13,640 nt of DNA from positions 1-13,640 of the forward strand of contig JAJYVN010000049.1 of assembly GCA_021791995.1 (NCBI GenBank), given 5' to 3'. A model generated the notes under the pieces. The model was not told the DNA's origin. It made no database searches and was given only the letters and a program-made list of their open reading frames with translations. Numbering within the stretch: position 1 is the stretch's first letter; every line of letters starts with the position of its first letter. Source of the stretch: Bacillota bacterium. Its GTDB lineage: Bacteria > Bacillota > Sulfobacillia > RBS10-35 > JAJYVN01. The position numbers and the translations under genes are program-made. Positions 6,802-13,639 of the stretch are shown piece after piece.

Positions 6802-7701
6802 GTGTCGAAACCGCCCTTACCTATGGAGAAAGAAGTCGAACAGACCGCCATTCGCATTACTGCACTGACGGTGCGTTACCGCAAGTCGAGCCTTCCGGTG
6901 CTGGACGCGCTGTATTGGACGGCGGGGGTCGGTGTGCATGTGCTTTTGGGACCACGGGGGGCTGGGAAGAGCACTCTCCTCCGGGTCCTCGCTGGTCAGT
7001 TGCCTCCTGTGCATGGTCGTGTGGTCGTGGCTGACCATGATGTGGCGCGGGAGGCGCAGGGGATGCGTGCTGATGTGGGGTATCTAACCCCGCAGCTTCA
7101 ACTGCCCGAACGGATGACCGTGCGCCAATGGCTGGGTTGTCCGACGCGATCGGGCCCGGTCGGTGCGGAACAGGTTGCGGCGGTTGTCGATCTGCTGGCA
7201 CTTAGGCACTGCCTGGACAACCGGCTGGGTGATCTGACGATCGGTCCATGTCGCCGCGCGGCCTTGGGCAGAGCACTTGTGCGTAAGCCCCGGGTGCTTT
7301 TGCTCGACGAGCCGACCGCAGGGCTTGATCCACTGGAGCGAGCGCGGATGCAGGCTATTCTGCGTTGTGTCGCAAGGTCGACCTGCGTGGTGATTGCTAC
7401 GAATCTCCTCGGGGATGCGGCGGCGTTGGGCGGTCATGGCGTGGTGCTGTTCGGTGGCCGGATTCTGGCCGCCTTTCCGATGGGAGACCTGGCGGGATGC
7501 GCACGGGGACAGGTGTGGGAGGTGCGGAGCGCAGTCGGATCCGGAGCATACCGGGTCGAGGGGACCCGGGATCCTGGTGTCCTCCGCCTGGTGGGGACAC
7601 TGCCGCCGGGTGTCGATGCACAAGCCGTGGAACCGACGGTCGAGGATGGATACCTGCTCCTGTTGCTCTGTGCGCGGGAGGAGACACAGTTGCCGGTGTG
7701 A
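6802..7701 (+). CDS. ABC-2/NatA-type transporter ATPase with non-canonical signature and switch
   Basis: A 299-residue stand-alone ATPase of the CcmA/NatA group, which normally drives an ABC-2 type exporter permease. Intact motifs are Walker A GPRGAGKST (50-58), Q-loop Gln98 in LTPQLQLPERMTV, and Walker B VLLLDEPTAGLDP with Glu170 (165-176). Two sites depart from the family. The LSGGQ signature reads LTIGPCRR (145-152). The switch histidine, expected after 'VVIAT', is Asn201. The C-terminal region (from about 236) has the 'EPTVEDGYLLLL' segment matching the 'TLEDVYL' end of this family. No permease is adjacent. The next gene, 108 bp on, is a motif-less relative (258 residues), suggesting an ATPase/pseudo-ATPase heterodimer. 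ATP binding looks likely; turnover may be slow or need a partner. Confidence 0.85.
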   Translation: MSKPPLPMEKEVEQTAIRITALTVRYRKSSLPVLDALYWTAGVGVHVLLGPRGAGKSTLLRVLAGQLPPVHGRVVVADHDVAREAQGMRADVGYLTPQLQLPERMTVRQWLGCPTRSGPVGAEQVAAVVDLLALRHCLDNRLGDLTIGPCRRAALGRALVRKPRVLLLDEPTAGLDPLERARMQAILRCVARSTCVVIATNLLGDAAALGGHGVVLFGGRILAAFPMGDLAGCARGQVWEVRSAVGSGAYRVEGTRDPGVLRLVGTLPPGVDAQAVEPTVEDGYLLLLLCAREETQLPV

Positions 7702-7809
7702 AGAATGCATCTCGGACATCCGTGCAGCGCCGCGTACGGAGTGTGAGGGAAAGGGAGGGAGCGACGGAGAGGCGTTGGATGGAGGACCACCGTCTTTCCG
7801 TGGCGGGAT

Positions 7810-8586
7810 ATGGTCGAGCAAAGTGCTCTTTTGACCGTGTCGGGGAAAGGCCTGCGGGAGCGGAGTAGGGCAGTTCTTGGGGAGTTCTCAGTGTCGATCG
7901 GTCTTGGTTGCACGGCGGTGGTGGGACCGGATGCGCAATGCGGGCGTGCGCTGTTGCGCGTGCTGGCGGGTGTGGCAGGAGCGGAGAGGGGACGCGTGGT
8001 GCTGGACGGCCGTCCGGTGTCCGCTCGGCAGGTGCGGCAAGCTGTATCCTCCCCATTCCGCCCATCGCGCAGGCTCGGAACGGCCTCGCCTGCACTCGAA
8101 CCGTGGGCGCATCTGCCACCGGACGATTCGGCGGGGGCTCGACCCTGGCGACGTGTCCTTCAAGCAGCGTGGCGCCGCCGCTGCCGCTTGGTGCTCATGA
8201 ACCATCCGACGGAAGGCCATGATCCTGAGCAGGGGGCCGCATTTTGGGCGGATCTGGCCCTTCTGTTACGGAGTGACGCAGGGCCCGCGGCGGCCGTGGT
8301 GACGACCACACGACTGGAGGAGGTGGAGCGGCACTGTGAGGCTGTGATCGTCCTGGCGGGGGGACGTGTTGCCTTCCAGGGATCGGTGGAGGACTTGCGT
8401 GCCCTTGCGACCGACCCGGCGTACCGTCTGCGGCACGAGGTGCCAGAGGGGTTTATAGCCGTGGGCGACAGCGGTGCGCTCGCCGTGCACACCGATGCTG
8501 CCCCGCCAGTGCAGGGGGATGCGGAGGACCGCCAGGCGACGTTGCTGGATGGATACGCGTGGGCGGTGGCGGCGGAGCGGCCATAA
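7810..8586 (+). CDS. Degenerate ABC-ATPase homologue (predicted pseudo-ATPase)
   Basis: A 258-residue protein that aligns with the ABC ATPase just upstream but lacks every nucleotide-handling motif. Walker A is GPDAQCGRALLRVLAG (39-54) where the neighbour has GPRGAGKSTLLRVLAG, so Lys, Ser and Thr become Gly45, Arg46 and Ala47. The Q-loop Gln becomes Phe83. The signature position reads SAGARPWR (107-114). Walker B and D-loop read LVLMNHPTEGHDP (127-139), with Asp and Glu replaced by Asn131 and His132. The switch His becomes Arg168 in VVTTTRLEEVE. The helical region is about 20 residues shorter. C-terminal landmarks remain ('VIVLAGGRVAFQGSVEDLRA', 'ATLLDGYAW'). The frame has no internal stop or frameshift. 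ATG 7810 has only a weak GGCGGGA directly ahead, and no other upstream start exists in this frame. It is either a selected regulatory subunit or an early decaying gene; the clean frame favours the first. Confidence 0.75.
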   Translation: MVEQSALLTVSGKGLRERSRAVLGEFSVSIGLGCTAVVGPDAQCGRALLRVLAGVAGAERGRVVLDGRPVSARQVRQAVSSPFRPSRRLGTASPALEPWAHLPPDDSAGARPWRRVLQAAWRRRCRLVLMNHPTEGHDPEQGAAFWADLALLLRSDAGPAAAVVTTTRLEEVERHCEAVIVLAGGRVAFQGSVEDLRALATDPAYRLRHEVPEGFIAVGDSGALAVHTDAAPPVQGDAEDRQATLLDGYAWAVAAERP

Positions 8587-8666
8587 AGATCGACGCAAAC
8601 GATGCTTGTGCGCAGGATTTTGCGGAAGGGGCCGGAATCGGCAGAGACGTTGGAAGGCCATGAGGC

Positions 8667-8673
8667 GGAGGGA
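8667..8673 (+). promoter_or_regulatory. Ribosome binding site selecting GTG 8682
   Basis: GGAGGGA ends 8 bases before the GTG at 8682, but only 2 bases before the upstream in-frame GTG at 8676 and 14 before the ATG at 8688. Spacing favours 8682. Confidence 0.65.
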
Positions 8674-8681
8674 CAGTGGGC

Positions 8682-9179
8682 GTGAGGATGCGATTCTGGA
8701 TTGTGGCGATGGGATTGGTGAGCCTGACCCTCGGCGCATGTGGGGCGATTCCCGCCAGAGCACTGCACAGTGGGCTCGGTACGGGGGCATCCCTTTCCAC
8801 CGGTGCGGGTACGGCCCTGACGGCGGCGACAGCCAACGGCTGCACGTCGCTTGTTGCGCTGGAGGAGATTTATGCCGTCAGCTATGACGCGACGCTCGTT
8901 GGCTCCGGGGGACCGGTGATTCCGAATGCGGCAGCGGTGCTGGACGCTGGTGTCACGCCATGTGGTAACCTCTCCGCGTTGAGTTCGAGCAACGCGGCCC
9001 TCTATGGGCAGCTCGTGTCGAGCGCGCAGGCCATCAGCGAAGACCAAACGACGGGGGTCCGCCTGGTGACGGACATTCCGGGATATGCTTGGTACTGCGC
9101 AGGGAGCTCTGGGAAGCCATATCTCTGGTCTAGCACCTGGGGTCCCGTCTCTGCAGGCGCACAGTCCTGCAGTCCCTGA
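8682..9179 (+). CDS. Small secreted lipoprotein with four cysteines, unknown function
   Basis: A 165-residue protein not recognised as any family. Residues 1-20 are a classical lipoprotein signal: Arg2/Arg4, hydrophobic core FWIVAMGLVSLTL, lipobox LGAC with Cys20. The mature part is small-residue rich (Ala, Gly, Ser) and has four cysteines (54, 94, 139, 163), enough for two disulfides outside the cell. The C-terminal 35 residues are aromatic (GYAWYCAGSSGKPYLWSSTWG), possibly a ligand-contact surface. It lies 95 bp after the pseudo-ATPase and 59 bp before the oxidoreductase on the same strand. It may serve the ATPase pair or the sugar genes as an external component; this is only context. The ribosome binding site, signal peptide and clean frame support a real gene. 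Confidence 0.72.
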   Translation: MRMRFWIVAMGLVSLTLGACGAIPARALHSGLGTGASLSTGAGTALTAATANGCTSLVALEEIYAVSYDATLVGSGGPVIPNAAAVLDAGVTPCGNLSALSSSNAALYGQLVSSAQAISEDQTTGVRLVTDIPGYAWYCAGSSGKPYLWSSTWGPVSAGAQSCSP

Positions 9180-9238
9180 CAGGTCCGCGTGGAGGATTGC
9201 GCCTGCGGCGACCGATGGAGCGCGAGGGGGAATGGACC

Positions 9239-10228
9239 ATGCGTGTCGCGGTGGTGGGTTGTGGCGGGGCTGGCGCCCAGCACATCCGAGCGTATCAAGG
9301 GCTTGCGGATGTTACGCTGGTGGGCGTCTGCGATGTGGACACCGGGCGCGCTCGTCGGCAAGCGGAGGCAACTGGGGCCCGAGCCTACGGGGATACGGCG
9401 GCCATGTTGGCGGCCGAGAAACCAGAGCTTGTTTCGGTCTGCACCGCGGAGTATGGGCACGTCGAGGTGGCGATTCAGGCGCTTCGTGCCGGTTGCCATG
9501 TTTTCTGCGAGAAGCCGATGGCGCATTCGGTCGAAATGGCAGAGCGCATGGTTGAAACGGCACAAGAGGTCGGTAGGGTCCTCGGTGTTGATTACAACTA
9601 CCGGCATATCCCTGTCTTTCACACGCTCTGGGAGGAGATCGATCGAGGAAGCTTCGGTGACGTTCTGCTTGTGAACATCACGGCACACGCCTTCTGCTAT
9701 CACCACAGCATCGACCTGATCCGGTTTCTCTTCGGGCAAGTGGTTGAGGTGTGCGCCTCCATCAACGATCTGCAATCCCAGCGCAACTATGCCTGGCACA
9801 GTCCCGACGCCTTTCTGTATGTGCCATCCCTTGCGGCTGCGACCATTTTCCGTATGCGCTCCGGTGCGGCGGTGGTGCTGACCGCCAGCCGCCTGCGCGA
9901 CCTGGGCGATACGATGCTGGATCTGGAGGTCATCGGTACACGCATGCGGGTGGCGCTTCGCTCCCTTCCGGTGAGCGACGTTCGGCCACGGCAGGTGGAG
10001 GCCTGGCCGCGGAGCCTGGATGGGACGACGCGCTTTGGCCTGGACGCAGACGGATCAAGCTTTTCGCTCGGCGACTCCTTCCGTGCCTCAATCACTGCCT
10101 TTGTGCGTGCGCTGCAGGCGGGGGAGCCCGTTCCGACCGATGGATCCGCCGGTCTCGACGTATTGAGAGTGGAACAGGCGGTTGTCCAGGCGTATCGTCT
10201 GGGAACGACCGTCCGCTTGTTGGGGTAG
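9239..10228 (+). CDS. Gfo/Idh/MocA family NAD(P)-dependent oxidoreductase
   Basis: A 329-residue cytoplasmic dehydrogenase of the glucose-fructose oxidoreductase/inositol dehydrogenase family, which oxidises or reduces sugars and cyclitols. The Rossmann domain starts at residue 2 with VAVVGCGGAGAQH (glycine motif at 7-12), and the second strand ends VGVCDVD, whose acidic residues suit NAD binding. Glu91-Lys92-Pro93 in CEKPMAHS is the family motif carrying the catalytic Lys. 'GVDYNYRHIPVF' (116-126) and HHSIDLIRFLFG (155-166, His156/Asp159) match the conserved catalytic region. The rest forms the C-terminal alpha/beta domain. ATG 9239 is chosen because GAGGGGGA lies 7 bases upstream and the Rossmann strand follows directly; the longer open frame from 9197 adds 14 unrelated residues. 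The stop is 10 bp before the TIM-barrel gene, so both are co-translated. Substrate unknown. Confidence 0.93.
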   Translation: MRVAVVGCGGAGAQHIRAYQGLADVTLVGVCDVDTGRARRQAEATGARAYGDTAAMLAAEKPELVSVCTAEYGHVEVAIQALRAGCHVFCEKPMAHSVEMAERMVETAQEVGRVLGVDYNYRHIPVFHTLWEEIDRGSFGDVLLVNITAHAFCYHHSIDLIRFLFGQVVEVCASINDLQSQRNYAWHSPDAFLYVPSLAAATIFRMRSGAAVVLTASRLRDLGDTMLDLEVIGTRMRVALRSLPVSDVRPRQVEAWPRSLDGTTRFGLDADGSSFSLGDSFRASITAFVRALQAGEPVPTDGSAGLDVLRVEQAVVQAYRLGTTVRLLG

Positions 10229-10238
10229 GGGGGATCGC

Positions 10239-11042
10239 GTGCGCTGCGCGGGGTCATCGTTGATCTACAGTAGGAGGCCGCTGCACGAGGCCTTGCAAGG
10301 GGTGCGGCGCCTCGGCTTTTCGATGGTGGAGGTGGGGACACTTGAGGGATGGGCCCACATCAGTCCTGTGCAGGCTCGTGTCGACCGGGAAGCCGTGCTC
10401 GCCGAGCTCCAAACGGCGCTTTCCGCGTCCGGGCTCTCCGCCATTGCCTTCAATGCCGGTCTACGCGGTAGTCCGGACGATCAGGGGGCGCAGTTGAACG
10501 CTCTCGCCGCGATTGCCCACGCGGTCAGCGCTCGGACCATCACGATTTCTGTTGCACGCGGACCAAGCATGTCCGTGGAGGAGTCAGAGCGCCTGCGCCG
10601 GTTCGTGGCGATCGCCGAGGAGCACGGCGTGCATCTCGCGATCGAGACACACATGGGAACCCTGGCCGAGGATCCAACGGTGGCGGCTGCGATCTGCCGC
10701 CAAATTCCCGGTCTCGGTCTCACGCTCGATCCCAGCCACTACTGGGCAGGTCCCGCACAGGGCAAGGGCTGGGAAGTGGTCTTGCCCTACGTTCAGCAGG
10801 TGCACCTGCGCGACGCGGGGCTCGGTGGTGGCAATGCGATTCAGGTGGCACCAGGGAAGGGTGTGGTGGACTTCGCTGCCGTCGTGTCTGGCCTGGCTGC
10901 CGTAGGGGTGCGGCCTGGATTCTCGGTGGAGTATATCGATACACTGCCGGTCGTGGGCGGGGGAACCGTCGAAGAGGCGGCCCGTGGCATGGCTCTACTG
11001 GGCGAAAGGCTGCTGTCGCCGAGGGACGGACGGGAGGTATGA
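10239..11042 (+). CDS. Sugar phosphate isomerase/epimerase-like TIM barrel protein (AP endonuclease 2/xylose isomerase-like fold)
   Basis: A 267-residue TIM barrel protein of the IolE/IolI/tagatose-3-epimerase type, which isomerise, epimerise or dehydrate sugars and inositols using a divalent metal. The probable metal ligands sit at the expected strand ends: Glu136 (LAIETHMG), Asp164 (LTLDPSHYWAG), His189 (VHLRDA) and Glu231 (FSVEYI). Early strands read 'GFSMVEVGT' and 'SAIAFNAG'. GTG 10239 is chosen because AGGGGGGA overlaps the end of the upstream gene and lies just ahead; starting at 10182 would overlap the oxidoreductase by 47 bases. Pairing with a Gfo/Idh/MocA enzyme is common in inositol and rare-sugar catabolism. 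The reaction here cannot be assigned. A lyase or dehydratase role is also possible. Confidence 0.88.
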   Translation: MRCAGSSLIYSRRPLHEALQGVRRLGFSMVEVGTLEGWAHISPVQARVDREAVLAELQTALSASGLSAIAFNAGLRGSPDDQGAQLNALAAIAHAVSARTITISVARGPSMSVEESERLRRFVAIAEEHGVHLAIETHMGTLAEDPTVAAAICRQIPGLGLTLDPSHYWAGPAQGKGWEVVLPYVQQVHLRDAGLGGGNAIQVAPGKGVVDFAAVVSGLAAVGVRPGFSVEYIDTLPVVGGGTVEEAARGMALLGERLLSPRDGREV

Positions 11043-11242
11043 GGAGCTGGCCCCCGGTCGTGTGGGAGGAGCTTCGGAATGAATCTCTCGATGTGTCGGA
11101 AACCCCTGGATGTTTAAGGTGTTATATGCAAAAGGATGGGCTGGATTGCTGCAGGGATCGACTCACCTGGCTCGTATGTATTACGAAGAGCCGCGACCGT
11201 GGCGCGTCGTGGCTGATTTTCAGCTGAGGGAGGTTCTTGTTG
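11043..11242 (+). promoter_or_regulatory. 200-bp leader before the LPxTG gene with a possible extended -10
   Basis: No convincing gene lies here. TGTTATATG (11120-11128) resembles an extended -10 (TGN then TATATG, 4 of 6 matches) with no good -35. GAGGGAGG (11226-11233) is a clear ribosome binding site, 9 bases before ATG 11243. The gap suggests that the wall protein has its own promoter. Confidence 0.4.
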
Positions 11243-12196
11243 ATGCGATTTCGGACGATTGGCACTGTGCTCTCATCGGTCGCGACCGTTTCCATGGCCA
11301 TGGCGTTGGCGGTACCCGCGTTTGCCGCGAGCCAGGTGACGGTGACCTTACCTTATAATCGGCAAGTCTTCGCGAGTGGTCCCGCGACGGAACCATCCAC
11401 GTGCAAAATGTATGACTCGAACCCGACGGCAGACAACTGCACGCCCTACTTCGATTTGGCGGGGGATGCCCTCCCCACCTCGAAGGCACCCACCGGTACG
11501 GTGACGGTAACGGCAACAGATGGGAACTCGGTGTCGTTCGCGTTTCCGTCGGTCAGTGCTAACGACTCGCTCTCGCTGGCGGTTGGGGGATCCCAGTCGA
11601 ACATCTCGGTGACAGCCGGCAACTACAGCGAATTGGATTTCCTGGCGGCTGCGGGCAATGGTCCTGCTCCACTTTCCATCACCTTCAAATACAGCGATGG
11701 GAGCACGACGACCCAGACACTCTCGGTCCCGGACTGGTACAAGGATACCCCGCCGTTTGCGGTCACGATCGGTGCCCGTTGGGTCCCTGGCGACTCCACG
11801 CTGCAGACGGGGAACCTCGGCCTCTATGCCCTGTCGGTATCCGTAGACTCATCCAAGACGCTGACCTCTTTCAGCATTGAGAACACCGGTACGCCCGCCG
11901 CTGCGGGCTCGAATCAAAACACTGAGGTTGCGGATATCCTTGCGGCGACGCTGGAACCCGCAGCAACCACGACCACATCGACCAAGACATCCAGCACAGC
12001 TGCGAGTTCCACTGCCAAGGCGTCGACCACCACTACCACAACCTCCAGCACCTCGAAGACCTCGACGACCAACTTGACCACAGCGAGCAAGTCCACTTCG
12101 CTGCCCAAGACCGGTGGCGCCAACACCATCATCCTGGGTGGTGCCTTGGCCGCAGTCGGAGGGTTTCTGACGTTCCGCAAGCTGCGCCGCGCTTGA
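11243..12196 (+). CDS. LPxTG cell-wall anchored beta-sandwich protein
   Basis: A 317-residue sortase substrate displayed on the cell wall. Residues 1-28 are a Sec signal peptide ending AFA, cleaved before Ala29 or Ser30. The body (about 30-238) is rich in beta strands. Its pattern of NDSLSLAVGG, then 'AGNYSELDFLAAAGNG', 'ITFKYSDGST', 'VPDWYKD' and a late 'VDSSKTLTSFSIENTG' resembles beta-sandwich modules attached to secreted glycosidases in other bacteria and fungi. Cys54 and Cys66 could form a disulfide. Residues 241-286 are a Thr/Ser stalk, followed by LPKTG (287-291), a hydrophobic segment and the basic end RKLRRA, the full sorting signal. ATG 11243 is chosen over TTG 11237/11240 by spacing to GAGGGAGG. 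Sugar or wall binding is inferred; no enzyme motif was seen. No sortase gene is in the window. Confidence 0.85.
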   Translation: MRFRTIGTVLSSVATVSMAMALAVPAFAASQVTVTLPYNRQVFASGPATEPSTCKMYDSNPTADNCTPYFDLAGDALPTSKAPTGTVTVTATDGNSVSFAFPSVSANDSLSLAVGGSQSNISVTAGNYSELDFLAAAGNGPAPLSITFKYSDGSTTTQTLSVPDWYKDTPPFAVTIGARWVPGDSTLQTGNLGLYALSVSVDSSKTLTSFSIENTGTPAAAGSNQNTEVADILAATLEPAATTTTSTKTSSTAASSTAKASTTTTTTSSTSKTSTTNLTTASKSTSLPKTGGANTIILGGALAAVGGFLTFRKLRRA

Positions 12197-12210
12197 AGAC
12201 AATCGTCTTG

Positions 12211-12255
12211 AAACCGAGAGGGGGGCCCGCAATGTGCGGACCCCTCTCTCGGTTT
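12211..12255. terminator. Hairpin terminator between convergent genes
   Basis: AAACCGAGAG (12211-12220) pairs with CTCTCGGTTT (12246-12255). The stem continues through a G-run against a C-run and is closed by an inner CCGCA/TGCGG stem. It lies 14 bp after the LPxTG stop (+) and 22 bp after the GH31 stop (-). The A/T arms give a short T-run on both strands, so it can act in both directions. Confidence 0.85.
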
Positions 12256-12277
12256 CGCATGGTCCAACCAGCACCCT

Positions 12278-13639
12278 TCAGCCTAAAAAGTGCCACTCGA
12301 TCGGTTCATAGACCAGGCCGCCGACGGTAGGGCCTTGCTGGATCCGTCCCAAGCGACTGCCCTCACCGCGCACATCCACCTCGAGATCAATCCAGCGAAA
12401 GGCACCCCGTTCAAAGTCCAAGGTCTCGCCATCGTCATCGTAGAGCCGGGTGTGTCCTGGCGTGGCGCCGTAATGCCGGATCTCGAGCGGAACGTGGTCC
12501 CCTGCGCGCGGGGAGCGGCGCAGGGGTGGCCCGAGCGGGATGATCGCACCCTCGCGGGCCAAGAGAATCGCACGGTCCGGCGCGGCAATCGTCACAGGAT
12601 GGTCACCGCTGTATCGGACGCCGGTCTCGAATGCGTACCAGTATCCTGCCGGGAGTTGGACCGTGCGTTCGGTCTCTCCCGCAAAGAGCGGTGCCACCAA
12701 GAGGTCTGGACCAAGCATGTATTGATCATCGGCCAAGCGAGCGGCACCAGCGTTTGGCTCGAGGGCCATCGGTCGGAGTGGCGGAATGCCATCGAAGTGG
12801 TAGCGCGCAAAGGCCGTGTAGAGGTAGGGCAGAAGCCGCATCCGCAGTTCCACCGCCTGGCGAAAGGCCGGTTCGACCTCCGGGAAGGTCCAGGGCTTGG
12901 TGCCGGATGCCCACGCGTCGAGCATGCCGACGGCAGAGAGGCACGCCAACTGGGTGCGGCGGACCCACTCCTGCGGTGTAGTGGCATGGCGTACCTCGGC
13001 GGTGAAGAGCAGGCCCGAGAATCCAGCGTTACAGATGGCACGGACATATTGTCGCGGATCGTAGAGGTCGGTGTAGAGGGCGAACGGGAGAGGGGCCGCC
13101 CAGGCGCCGGAGGCCCGCACAAGCCCGTACGTACGCCGGTTTCTTCGCCAGAACATTTCTGCCGTATGCTTCTGCAGGAGAAGCCCATACACCTGGCGCA
13201 TCTGCTCCCCGTCCTGCCCGGAAGGAAACGTGGCGTGCGCTGGAAACATCCAGCCTTCTCCCTTGAGCTCTCCTCCGTCGCACTCGTCGAGCTTATAACC
13301 CCCAATGCCGAGATTGAGGTGCTCATGGATGTGTTGCTGCGCGATGATTGCTTGGGGTCCGGGAAGGCTCCAGTCCGGGGCCAGCCCGCCCCAGACGGTG
13401 TGCGACCCGGAGAGTGGGGCGAGCGCCGCATGGATCGGTGCCTTCCGTGAAACCCAGGGATGTTCCCACAGATTTACCGTGAACCCGGCGGCCTGCAGAA
13501 ATCTGACGAACGCCTGTGGATCGGGGAAGCGCTCCCGTGACCACTCGAAGGAGCAGGGGTAGGCTGCACTCTGCCAACCTGGCTCGAGGCCGATCACATC
13601 GCAGGGGAAGTCGCGGTTCCGATACTCGAGCGCTTCCCT
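12278..13639 (-). CDS. Glycoside hydrolase family 31 (alpha-glycosidase), C-terminal part, cut by the right window edge
   Basis: A retaining alpha-glycosidase (alpha-glucosidase, alpha-xylosidase or relative). 453 residues are visible; the frame is open to the edge and the GTG at 13597 is an internal Val within FPCDVIGLEPGW, so the true start lies outside. The catalytic barrel shows 'FEWSRERFPDP' and GYKLDECDGG, whose Asp118 (visible numbering) is at the nucleophile position. The RASGAWAAPLPFALYTDLYD segment follows, with Asp191 as likely acid/base, then FSGLLFTAEVRHA. The KLDECD form differs from the KTDFGE or DMNE of better-known members and marks a distinct GH31 subgroup. After the barrel comes 'MRLLPYLYTAFARYH', then a C-terminal beta-sandwich (PAGYWYAFETG, AREGAIIPLGP). 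No signal peptide can be judged. It ends at a terminator shared with the LPxTG gene. Substrate not determined. Confidence 0.9.
   Translation of the reverse strand, partial: REALEYRNRDFPCDVIGLEPGWQSAAYPCSFEWSRERFPDPQAFVRFLQAAGFTVNLWEHPWVSRKAPIHAALAPLSGSHTVWGGLAPDWSLPGPQAIIAQQHIHEHLNLGIGGYKLDECDGGELKGEGWMFPAHATFPSGQDGEQMRQVYGLLLQKHTAEMFWRRNRRTYGLVRASGAWAAPLPFALYTDLYDPRQYVRAICNAGFSGLLFTAEVRHATTPQEWVRRTQLACLSAVGMLDAWASGTKPWTFPEVEPAFRQAVELRMRLLPYLYTAFARYHFDGIPPLRPMALEPNAGAARLADDQYMLGPDLLVAPLFAGETERTVQLPAGYWYAFETGVRYSGDHPVTIAAPDRAILLAREGAIIPLGPPLRRSPRAGDHVPLEIRHYGATPGHTRLYDDDGETLDFERGAFRWIDLEVDVRGEGSRLGRIQQGPTVGGLVYEPIEWHFLG

Noticed and set aside
7780..7866. 28-residue frame beginning ATGGAGGAC and overlapping the pseudo-ATPase start
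   Set aside because: It has a fair ribosome binding site but a short, unrecognised product. It could at most couple translation into the next gene, which cannot be shown here.
8160..9047. 295-codon minus frame opposite the pseudo-ATPase and lipoprotein
   Set aside because: Arg/Ser/Pro-rich composition typical of antisense GC-rich frames; it crosses the boundary of two genes that have their own signals.
11039..11227. 62-codon frame starting with ATGA overlap at the end of the isomerase gene
   Set aside because: The GGGAGGT sits directly against the ATG with no spacing, the product resembles nothing known, and the frame runs through the likely promoter region of the LPxTG gene.
12290..13450. 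Long 386-codon frame opposite the GH31 gene
   Set aside because: The GH31 motifs on the minus strand are unambiguous; the plus frame is a GC-driven shadow without domains or a ribosome binding site.
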